A DNA stretch of 5,174 nucleotides from an uncultured Oscillospiraceae bacterium (lineage in GTDB: Bacteria > Bacillota > Clostridia > Oscillospirales > Oscillospiraceae), in assembly GCA_934546725.1 (NCBI GenBank), contig CAKTED010000132.1, positions 1 to 5,174 of the forward strand. Reading direction: 5' to 3'. Within the stretch, counting starts at the first letter, position 1. Each line of letters begins with the position of its first letter. Positions 1 through 5,174 of the stretch are shown here, in pieces. The notes beneath the pieces were generated by a model. That model did not search any database and was not told where the DNA came from. It was given only the letters and a program-made list of their open reading frames with translations. Made by a program: the position numbers and the translations under genes.

Positions 1-1162
1 CCGCAGGCGTGTGGTGCGGCCTGGACATCGTTCCCGAAACGGTAAATCCGCAGTCCTCAAGCTTTCTGATGATAACTGCGCGGCAGTTTTCCTCCGTGGC
101 GCAGATGGGAACGCGGCTGTCGAACTGACCGTCCGCACCCGTTTCGGTGAAGCTCAGCAGGTCAAGCGTAAGCGTAAGCTCACCCGAAAGCTCGTCCGCC
201 ATTGCCACGCCCATGCCCTTTCCAAGGCCGTCGCCATGCGGGAAAAGCTCGCCGAGACGCTTTATCGTGCGGGCAGACTCGCAGTCCGCCAGCGGCAGGG
301 CGCAGAGCAGCGCAATGAGCGCCGTTATGCCATTATTGCCCACCTCGGGCATGGAGGCATGAGCTCCGACACCCGTTACCTTTATAGAAACATCGCCATC
401 GTTTTCCGTTATCCTGTAGCTTACGTTAAGCCTGCCGCAGACATCGGAGCAGGTCTTTTCAACCTCGGCTGCGGATATGCCGCAGACGACCGCCGAAGCG
501 TCCGCCGGGATAACGTTTATTCTGAAGCCGCCGTCAATGCTTTTTATCCTCGGGCTTACGGTCTCCGCCTCCCAGCTCTTCACAAAGCGGGGCGCGTATC
601 TTCCCTTCTCGGTATTGCATATCGGGAAGCAGGCGTCCGGCGAAAAGGTGCAGGGCGCGGGCTTCTGAACAGAGTAGTAATATTCCATATCCTCGCTGCC
701 GGATTCCTCGTCCGTGCCAAGGATGAGCCTTGCGTTTTTCTTCAGCGGAATACCAAGCTCCTGAATGCAGCGCATTGCATAAAGCGCCGCCACGGCGGGC
801 CCCTTATCGTCGCTCGTTCCGCGTCCGTAAAGCAGGTCGCCCTTCACGGTCGGAGTATAGGGCTCGGTATCCCAGCCGTCTCCCTCGCCGACGACGTCAA
901 GATGCGCCAGCATGTCCACGCCCGGCGTAAGCTGATTCATGTCCGCCGCGATCGCGTGGCCGTCAAATTCAGAGACCTCGAAGCCGTAGCCGCGGCACAT
1001 TTTTGCCGCCTCGGCAAGCGCTGCCGCCGGTCCCTCGCCGTAGGGCATGCCGGGCTTCGCCTCGCCCTTAACGCTTTTTATGGCCACAAGGCGCTTCACA
1101 TCCTCGAGATATTCGCCCTCATGCTCATCCATCCATCTGTCTATATGCTCTCTGATGCTCAT
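1..1162 (-). CDS. pepV: M20-family metallopeptidase, PepV/Sapep-type dipeptidase (3' end cut by window)
   Basis: This is a cytosolic di-zinc aminopeptidase of the M20 family, predicted to split dipeptides or short peptides taken up or released by protein turnover. The window holds 387 codons; PepV-type enzymes are about 470 residues, so roughly the last 80 are missing. Visible motifs are HLDVV (H87, D89), GRGTSDDKGP (D119 bridging the metals), GTDEESGSEDM (E152 general base, E153 metal ligand) and FSPDACFP (D176 ligand). The lid-domain residues N216, H268 and R350 sit within one residue of those I recall as functional in Lactobacillus PepV. The final metal-binding histidine, near residue 439 in PepV, lies beyond the left edge. 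The start at 1162 is supported by GGAGGG 7 nt upstream (1170-1175). The gene has its own promoter. The family is secure; the exact substrate is not, since dipeptidase, carnosinase-like and succinyl-diaminopimelate desuccinylase-like names are often applied to relatives. Confidence 0.88.
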   Translation of the reverse strand, partial: MSIREHIDRWMDEHEGEYLEDVKRLVAIKSVKGEAKPGMPYGEGPAAALAEAAKMCRGYGFEVSEFDGHAIAADMNQLTPGVDMLAHLDVVGEGDGWDTEPYTPTVKGDLLYGRGTSDDKGPAVAALYAMRCIQELGIPLKKNARLILGTDEESGSEDMEYYYSVQKPAPCTFSPDACFPICNTEKGRYAPRFVKSWEAETVSPRIKSIDGGFRINVIPADASAVVCGISAAEVEKTCSDVCGRLNVSYRITENDGDVSIKVTGVGAHASMPEVGNNGITALIALLCALPLADCESARTIKRLGELFPHGDGLGKGMGVAMADELSGELTLTLDLLSFTETGADGQFDSRVPICATEENCRAVIIRKLEDCGFTVSGTMSRPHHTPA

Positions 1163-1169
1163 TTCAAAT

Positions 1170-1214
1170 CCCTCCATATATTGCCAATGTATCATTTTTT
1201 GTTTTTATTATTAA
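1170..1214 (-). promoter_or_regulatory. Extended -10 promoter and ribosome binding site of the dipeptidase gene
   Basis: Reading the minus strand, TTAATA (1209-1214, 4 of 6 matches to the -35 consensus) is followed by a 17-nt A-rich spacer and TACATT (1186-1191, 4 of 6 matches to TATAAT). A TG dinucleotide one base upstream of TACATT gives an extended -10. The start site should lie near 1178-1180, leaving a leader of only about 17 nt that begins just before the GGAGGG ribosome binding site (1170-1175). The boxes are moderate matches in an AT-rich island, so chance resemblance is possible. The 17-nt spacing and the TG support the call. Confidence 0.5.
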
Positions 1215-1229
1215 GATAGCCTCGCAGAG

Positions 1230-1253
1230 TTCCGTCATCCGCAGATGACGGAA
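1230..1253. repeat. Perfect palindrome with 10-bp arms upstream of the dipeptidase promoter
   Basis: TTCCGTCATC (1230-1239) and GATGACGGAA (1244-1253) are exact reverse complements separated by the 4-base loop CGCA. Neither strand has a T-run directly after the stem; the nearest is T6 at 1269-1274, 15 nt away on the plus strand. It is therefore not a canonical intrinsic terminator. It ends 15 bp upstream of the putative -35 box of the dipeptidase gene. It could be a regulator operator or a transcript-end hairpin for the upstream SLH gene; the sequence alone does not decide. Confidence 0.6.
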
Positions 1254-1278
1254 TAAAATCAGATCACGTTTTTTCCGG

Positions 1279-1370
1279 TGTGCGAGCGCAGCGAGTGCGC
1301 GCAGCAGGCTGCATCCCCTTCGCAGAAATGCCTGCATTTCTGCGATAGCGCGTCGACTTTGTCGACGTGC
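1279..1370. repeat. Cluster of adjacent hairpins, candidate dispersed intergenic repeat
   Basis: Three inverted repeats follow one another just after the SLH gene stop. The first is CGTCGAC-TTT-GTCGACG (1351-1367), whose arms extend to 1348-1370 with one wobble pair. The second is CGCAGAAATGC-CT-GCATTTCTGCG (1321-1344), an 11-bp perfect stem. The third is GCAGC-AG-GCTGC (1301-1312). A GC-rich stretch at 1281-1299 containing two GCGAG copies adjoins them. None is followed by a U-tract in the minus-strand transcript, so none is a classical terminator. The dense self-complementarity suggests a REP- or MITE-like dispersed element, or a structured 3' end protecting the upstream mRNA. The arms and loops are seen directly; repeat-family status is inferred. 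Confidence 0.5.
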
Positions 1371-1375
1371 TCATT

Positions 1376-2452
1376 TTATATGCCCGCTTTTTCCATGAAG
1401 CGGCTCGTTACGGCGCATATCTCCGCGCGCGTGGCCGTTCCCTGCGGGTCAAATATGTTTCCATTCTTACCGTTTATAAGTCCCGTTTTCTGCGCATACT
1501 CCACGGCCGTGGCGGCCCAGGCACTTATTTTTGCGCTGTCGGCAAACTGCTGCGGTGCCGCCTCTGGCAGGCTTGCGTTTACATATGTGGCAAAGCGCGT
1601 GAATATAAGCGCCATCTGCTCCCGCGTTATGTTTGCCTCTGGCCGGAAGCTGCCGTCGTCATAGCCGTCAACCAGTCCGGCCTCCTTCGCCCAGGCGACA
1701 TAGGGGCCGTACCACGCGCTCATGCTCACATCCGCAAAGCCGGACTGGCCGTACTGCGCAGTTGAAGCGCCGTACACGCGGCCCAGGATGGTCACGAGCA
1801 TACCGCGCGTGACCGTGGAGTTCGGCGCAAAAACGTGGGTCTCCACGCCGTTTACTATGCCTTTGGAATAAAGCTCATAAACATAGTCCGCCGCCCAGTG
1901 GCCAAACATATCGCAGAAGGTCTCTTCCGCCGCTATGGGCTTCACCTCGCCGAGCAGGTACTTCCCGTCCACCAGGGCGGAGAGCGAACCGTAGGCGCGT
2001 ATCGATGCCTTCGCCCCCTCCGTGGCAAAATACTTATGGTACGCCGTGAGCATCGTTTTGCTCTTCACGACGGAGCCCGTCGTGATATCCACGATCTCGC
2101 CGCTTTCAACGGTTATGAGCGACGCGCCGTAAAGCGGCATGAAGCAGCCAAATTCGCCCAGCTCAAGAGACGCGCCCTCGCTGACGCTTACGGGGATGAG
2201 CTTTCCGCTCTGCTCATAGCCGCCAGTATCAAACTTCGCCGCATCTTCAAGGCGCTTTTCGTACCCGCTTATCAGTCCGCCGATCTCCTTATCCGTCTGC
2301 GTCTGAACATTTTTCACAATGGCGGCCTTGACCGTATCCATAAGGTAGCTCATGGATACCAGAGGGTCTGAAGCGCCGCCCGCCGCGGCAAGACATATCG
2401 CTCCGCCGCAGAGCGCCGCAATTATGAGCAGCATGGCAACAACACGTTTCAT
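1376..2452 (-). CDS. Secreted protein with three C-terminal SLH repeats
   Basis: This 358-residue protein is predicted to be exported and held on the cell wall. Residues 1-24 form a signal peptide: MKR, a hydrophobic core to about residue 20, and small residues with cleavage likely after A24 or A27. Neither C15 nor C20 fits a lipobox, so it is not a lipoprotein. Residues 40-75 are charged and probably helical. Residues about 86-166 form a beta-rich-looking unit with the VDITTGSVV and AYHKYFA phrases; I recognise this type from clostridial SLH proteins but know no function. SLH repeats lie at about 179-227, 239-289 and 303-353. The wall-polymer motif is TRAE only in the third (341-344); the others read TRGM and TREQ. 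The start lies 6 bp after the hslO stop. The likely ribosome site, GAAGGGG (2464-2470), is inside hslO and 11 nt from the ATG, which suggests translational coupling. SLH domains classically bind pyruvylated secondary wall polymer. No enzymatic domain is visible. Confidence 0.85.
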   Translation of the reverse strand: MKRVVAMLLIIAALCGGAICLAAAGGASDPLVSMSYLMDTVKAAIVKNVQTQTDKEIGGLISGYEKRLEDAAKFDTGGYEQSGKLIPVSVSEGASLELGEFGCFMPLYGASLITVESGEIVDITTGSVVKSKTMLTAYHKYFATEGAKASIRAYGSLSALVDGKYLLGEVKPIAAEETFCDMFGHWAADYVYELYSKGIVNGVETHVFAPNSTVTRGMLVTILGRVYGASTAQYGQSGFADVSMSAWYGPYVAWAKEAGLVDGYDDGSFRPEANITREQMALIFTRFATYVNASLPEAAPQQFADSAKISAWAATAVEYAQKTGLINGKNGNIFDPQGTATRAEICAVTSRFMEKAGI

Positions 2453-2458
2453 GGGCGC

Positions 2459-3400
2459 TTATTCCCCTTCTTCCGCGGCGGCCGCTTCCTCCGCCGCGCG
2501 CGCCCGCTCCTCCGCACGCTCGAGCAGCTTTTCAAGCTCGGCGGTATCGAATTCATAAGGAGTTTCGCAGAACTGGCAGACGATCTCTATCGGTTTACCC
2601 TCATTGCACATATCGCGCAGCTCGTCGCAGCCAAGGCTTACAAGAGCCTTTGCGTACTTCTCCTTCCCGCAGGCGCAGCGGTATTCCAGCTCGCCCTCCT
2701 CAAGGATGCTGTATTCCACAAGCCCGAATATCATCTCCGCTATCTCCTCAAGCGACTTTCCGTCGGCTATCAGCTGCGAAAGCGAGGGCATATAGTCCAG
2801 ATTGGCCTGAAGGATGGGTACGATGCGCTCATCCGCGCCCGGCATGAGCTGGAGGATGAAGCCGCCCGCGCCCTTGCAGTGCCCGTCTGGAAAAACGCGC
2901 ACGCCAAGTCCGCAGACGGACGGCGTCTGCTCGCTCACGCTGTAATACTCCGTGATATCCTCCGCTATCTCGCCGCTGACGATCTTTGAGAAGCCAACAT
3001 ACGGCTCACCGAAGCCAAGATCCTTAACGACGTATATCGAGCCGCTGTTTCCCACGGCTCCGCCCACGTCCAGCTTGCCCTGCGCATTCGGCTCAAGCTC
3101 AACGTCCGGATCATCACAGCAGCCGCGAACGTTGCCGTCGCAGTCTGCCACGCAGACGATCTTGCCCGCTGGGCCGCCGCCGTCTATGCGCAGCGTAACG
3201 CTGGCGTTCTCCTCCTTGAGCATTTTTCCCATTATGGCGCAGGCCGTTATGCTGCGGCCAAGCGCGGCCGTCATCGTTTTTGAGGTATGGTGTATCTCCC
3301 TCATGCGCTCAACGGCGGCCGTGGAGTTCAGAAGCAGCAGCCTGAACCCGCCGTCCTTTGAAAGCGCTGTGATTATGCGGCATTTATTGTCCATTTTCAT
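2459..3400 (-). CDS. hslO: Hsp33 redox-regulated molecular chaperone
   Basis: Hsp33 is a cytosolic holdase. When reduced, it carries zinc on four cysteines and is inactive; oxidation releases the zinc, unfolds the linker and exposes a surface that binds unfolding proteins. Here C242-x-C244 and C275-x-x-C278 form the zinc site, and the 31-residue step from C244 to C275 equals that in E. coli Hsp33. The N-terminal core shows family phrases such as TAALGR (44-49), the DGGGPAGKI loop (73-81) and GGFILQLMPGA (179-189). At 313 residues it is about 20 longer than usual, because residues 288-313 form a charged Ala/Glu/Arg tail that may be helical. Four extra cysteines (C83, C87, C94, C95) sit in the core. 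Two starts are possible, M1 (3400) and M3 (3394); M1 is 4 nt and M3 10 nt from AAGGA. The gene has its own promoter and probably carries the SLH gene downstream on the same mRNA. Confidence 0.95.
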   Translation of the reverse strand: MKMDNKCRIITALSKDGGFRLLLLNSTAAVERMREIHHTSKTMTAALGRSITACAIMGKMLKEENASVTLRIDGGGPAGKIVCVADCDGNVRGCCDDPDVELEPNAQGKLDVGGAVGNSGSIYVVKDLGFGEPYVGFSKIVSGEIAEDITEYYSVSEQTPSVCGLGVRVFPDGHCKGAGGFILQLMPGADERIVPILQANLDYMPSLSQLIADGKSLEEIAEMIFGLVEYSILEEGELEYRCACGKEKYAKALVSLGCDELRDMCNEGKPIEIVCQFCETPYEFDTAELEKLLERAEERARAAEEAAAAEEGE

Positions 3401-3404
3401 AACA

Positions 3405-3409
3405 TCCTT
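3405..3409 (-). promoter_or_regulatory. Ribosome binding site of hslO, ambiguous between two starts
   Basis: AAGGA on the minus strand is the only Shine-Dalgarno-like site near the gene start. It lies 4 nt from the first ATG (3400) and 10 nt from the second ATG (3394), which is two codons on. Both spacings are at the edge of the usual range, so initiation could occur at either; the difference is just Met-Lys. Confidence 0.6.
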
Positions 3410-3432
3410 GCAAATCAGTAAATTTTACGTCT

Positions 3433-3446
3433 CCCGCTCCTGCGGG
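3433..3446 (-). other. Short GC hairpin in the hslO leader
   Basis: CCCGC and GCGGG, 5-bp arms, enclose a 4-base loop that reads AGGA in the transcript. It sits in the predicted leader of about 50 nt, between the start site near 3451 and the hslO ribosome binding site at 3405-3409. It does not cover that binding site. There is no U-tract, so it is not a terminator. A role in mRNA stability is possible but unproven. Confidence 0.4.
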
Positions 3447-3457
3447 CATACACCTAT

Positions 3458-3486
3458 AATATACAACCGATTCGCGTTTTTCACAA
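3458..3486 (-). promoter_or_regulatory. Sigma-A-type promoter of hslO
   Basis: On the minus strand TTGTGA (3481-3486, 4 of 6 matches to TTGACA) is followed by exactly 17 nt and TATATT (3458-3463, 5 of 6 matches to TATAAT). The expected start site is about 3449-3451, giving a leader near 50 nt. The boxes and ideal spacing make this the strongest promoter in the window. It fits transcription of hslO, and probably the SLH gene, separately from dnaE. Confidence 0.7.
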
Positions 3487-3504
3487 TAGCATGTTCGCGT
3501 TTTT
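3471..3504 (-). promoter_or_regulatory. Pair of 11-bp direct repeats overlapping the hslO promoter (possible operator)
   Basis: The minus-strand word AAAAACGCGAA occurs twice, at 3494-3504 just upstream of the -35 box and at 3471-3481 covering the last base of the -35 box and most of the spacer. The copies are 23 bp apart start to start, about two helical turns, so a protein could contact both from roughly the same DNA face. The lower copy would block RNA polymerase if occupied. I cannot match the word to a known heat-shock or redox regulator site (CIRCE, CtsR, PerR). Confidence 0.45.
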
Positions 3505-3565
3505 GTCCGAAATAAGTTTTTCCATTTGCATTACTGCACGGCGCTTCGTATGGCGCGCGGCAGGA

Positions 3566-5174
3566 TCATTTCAAAACAACGTTTTCGCTGCCGAGCATTT
3601 CCGTAAGCTCCTTCACGAGCGCGGGATGGATCACACAGCGCGTTGAAAACTGCTGCTTCGTATCTGAAAAGTATACCACAAGCTTTTCGTTGCCGGGGAA
3701 CATGATAAGTATGAGCTTGAGCCTCTCATAGGCCCTGTCCTTTTGGGAATTGAAGCGGACGTAGAGCGTTTTCGGCTTTTCGGCAGCGGAGTTATGCGGC
3801 GATTCGGGAGCATATTTTCTCTGCGGCGGCGCTGCCGTAACAGCTGCGTCGGCAAGGTTGGTCATGGATGAGCAGATTATCTGCGGCTCCTTCTCGTCCC
3901 GCACGGATATGCGCCCCTTTACAAGGACGGGAACACCCTCTCCGATGCCGCTGCTCCACTCGTCAAGCGTGCGCTGGAAAACGAGCATTTCGATCGAACC
4001 GCTCGTGTCTTCAACGGTCACATAAGCCATCAGACTGTTGTTTTTTGTCGTTTTTGTCTTGACGGAGGTGGTTATTCCGGCTATGGTCACGTTGTCGTTA
4101 TCCTGATATTCTCCGCCCGCTTCGGACTCGAACGAGGCCATTATCGCGCCTATGGGCGCCGCGCCGAGCTTTGCGGCAAGCGCGCGGTAATCGTCCATCG
4201 GATGGCCGGAGAGGTACAGCCCCGTTACCTCCTTCTCCATCGCCATAAGCTCGCGGCTCGAATACTCGGGTATATCCGGCAGCGGCGGCTCCTTATGTAC
4301 GGCAGTCTCGCTGTCGCCGAAAAGGTCAAACTGTCCCTCAAGATTCGTCCGCCTGTCGCTTGCGATGGAGTCCATTATCGATGAATATACGGCCAAAAGC
4401 TGGCTGCGTCTTGCGCCGAGTCCGTCGAAGGCCCCGGCCTTTATCAGGCACTCAACTGCTCGCTTATTCAGCTCAGTGCCGTACATGCGCGAGCAGAAAT
4501 CGTAAAGCGACGTAAACGGCCCGCAGCTCTCGCGCTCTGATATCACGCCGCGAATAAAGCCCCGGCCTATGTTCTTCACGGCGGCAAGCCCGAAGCGGAT
4601 GTCGCCGCCGGATATCGTAAAGCCGTCGCCGGAAAGATTTATGTCCGGCGGCAGCAGCTGGATCCCGTTTTCGCGGCAGTCGGCGATATATTCCGATATT
4701 TTTGCGGTGTTATCAAGGACGGAGGTTATCAGCGCGGCCATATACTGGCAGGGATAGTAATATTTCAGATACGCCGTCTGGTAGGCCACGATGGCGTAGG
4801 ATACCGCATGGGCCTTATTGAAGGCATAGTTTGCAAAGTCGAGGATCTCGTCATATATCTCGGCGGCCGTCTGCGCCGGAACGCCGTTTGCCACGGCGCC
4901 CGGAATGCCGCGCGCGGGGTCGCCGTCAATGAAGGTCTTTCGTTCCTTCACTATCTCGGCCTGCTTCTTCTTGGACATGGCGCGGCGGATCATATCCGCC
5001 TGGCCGAGAGAAAAACCGGCCAGCTTCTGGAATATTTTTATTACCTGCTCCTGATATACGATGCAGCCGTAGGTAACGTCCAGGATATCCTTCAGCATGG
5101 GATGCCTGTACTTTATTCTCTCCGGGTGGTGCTTGCAGTCGATAAACCTTGGAATGGAGTCCATAGGGCCGGGC
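3566..5174 (-). CDS. dnaE: DNA polymerase III alpha subunit, C-terminal half (5' part outside window)
   Basis: DnaE is the catalytic subunit of the replicative polymerase. The window holds about 535 codons of a protein usually near 1,150 residues, and the reading frame continues past the right edge. The visible part begins at PGPMDSIPRF, in the fingers domain; residue numbers here count from that Met (5164). Family phrases are YQEQVIKIFQKLAGFS (37-52), MIRRAMSKKK (58-67) and FNKAHAVSYAIVAYQTAYLK (115-134). A helix-hairpin-helix region with KNIGRG spans about 190-226. QFDLF (278-282; bases 4319-4333) fits the sliding-clamp binding motif. An OB fold covers about 359-433 (VTIAGI to PQIICSSM). 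The tail after 465, ending in LGSENVVLK, resembles Firmicute DnaE1 C-termini. The polymerase active-site aspartates and the PHP domain lie outside the window. No frameshift or internal stop is seen. The stop is followed by a 165-bp gap with no clear intrinsic terminator. Confidence 0.96.
   Translation of the reverse strand, partial: PGPMDSIPRFIDCKHHPERIKYRHPMLKDILDVTYGCIVYQEQVIKIFQKLAGFSLGQADMIRRAMSKKKQAEIVKERKTFIDGDPARGIPGAVANGVPAQTAAEIYDEILDFANYAFNKAHAVSYAIVAYQTAYLKYYYPCQYMAALITSVLDNTAKISEYIADCRENGIQLLPPDINLSGDGFTISGGDIRFGLAAVKNIGRGFIRGVISERESCGPFTSLYDFCSRMYGTELNKRAVECLIKAGAFDGLGARRSQLLAVYSSIMDSIASDRRTNLEGQFDLFGDSETAVHKEPPLPDIPEYSSRELMAMEKEVTGLYLSGHPMDDYRALAAKLGAAPIGAIMASFESEAGGEYQDNDNVTIAGITTSVKTKTTKNNSLMAYVTVEDTSGSIEMLVFQRTLDEWSSGIGEGVPVLVKGRISVRDEKEPQIICSSMTNLADAAVTAAPPQRKYAPESPHNSAAEKPKTLYVRFNSQKDRAYERLKLILIMFPGNEKLVVYFSDTKQQFSTRCVIHPALVKELTEMLGSENVVLK

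Noticed and set aside
11..1219. A 402-codon plus-strand open frame opposite the dipeptidase gene
   Set aside because: It is antisense to a gene with clear M20 metal-site motifs, has a low-complexity Arg/Ala/His-rich translation and no ribosome binding site. It is a shadow frame created by GC-rich codons.
1348..1370. Rho-independent terminator for the SLH gene
   Set aside because: The stem at GTCGAC-N3-GTCGAC is followed in the transcript by GCGCTATCGC, not a U-tract, so it does not meet the usual criteria.
1264..1374. A 36-codon minus-strand ORF starting 1 nt after the SLH gene stop
   Set aside because: Its codons are the arms of the hairpin cluster, its translation is a basic, repetitive string, and the upstream site is a poor Shine-Dalgarno. 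It is better explained by the repeat.
1278..1664. A 128-codon plus-strand frame
   Set aside because: Its first third reads through the hairpin cluster and the rest is antisense to the conserved SLH repeats. There is no ribosome binding site and no family resemblance.
3488..3499. LexA-like box near the hslO -35 region
   Set aside because: The minus strand has a CGAACATG half-site but lacks the inverted GTTCG partner required for a Gram-positive SOS box.
2952..3515. A 187-codon plus-strand frame opposite hslO and its promoter
   Set aside because: It is antisense to the conserved Hsp33 core and is rich in Ser/Pro, as expected for a shadow frame.
3505..3565. Intrinsic terminator after dnaE
   Set aside because: Only 4-bp inverted repeats are present (for example TGCA-GTAA-TGCA on the minus strand), with no stable stem followed by a U-tract. 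Readthrough from dnaE into hslO cannot be excluded.

Overview
The window looks like ordinary chromosomal DNA from a mid-to-high-GC member of the Clostridia (Firmicutes), probably a gut Oscillospiraceae-like lineage. That placement is an inference. It rests on a DnaE1-type polymerase with a Firmicute-style C-terminal tail, an SLH-anchored surface protein with a clostridial-looking N-terminal domain, a PepV-type M20 dipeptidase, purine-rich Shine-Dalgarno sites, and frequent ATA isoleucine codons in otherwise GC-rich genes.

All four genes are on the minus strand, so they are read from right to left. At the right edge is the C-terminal half of dnaE (3566-5174), the replicative DNA polymerase III alpha subunit; its 5' part lies outside the window. 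A 165-bp gap follows. It holds a good sigma-A-type promoter, a pair of 11-bp direct repeats overlapping that promoter, and a short leader hairpin. Next come hslO (Hsp33, redox-activated chaperone, 2459-3400) and, only 6 bp on, a secreted protein with three SLH repeats (1376-2452). These two are probably co-transcribed and translationally coupled. A second gap of 213 bp carries a cluster of hairpins that may be a dispersed repeat, a perfect 10-bp-arm palindrome, and an extended -10 promoter. That promoter drives a PepV/Sapep-type dipeptidase (1-1162), whose C-terminus runs off the left edge.

Functionally the genes are a mixture: replication, protein quality control under oxidative stress, cell-surface anchoring and peptide degradation. 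I see no transposase, phage gene, CRISPR array, tRNA, rRNA or recognisable defence or biosynthetic system. I did not find a clearly undescribed system. The most interesting signals are the direct repeats at the hslO promoter, the hairpin cluster after the SLH gene, the cysteine-enriched Hsp33 core, and the hslO-SLH gene pairing.
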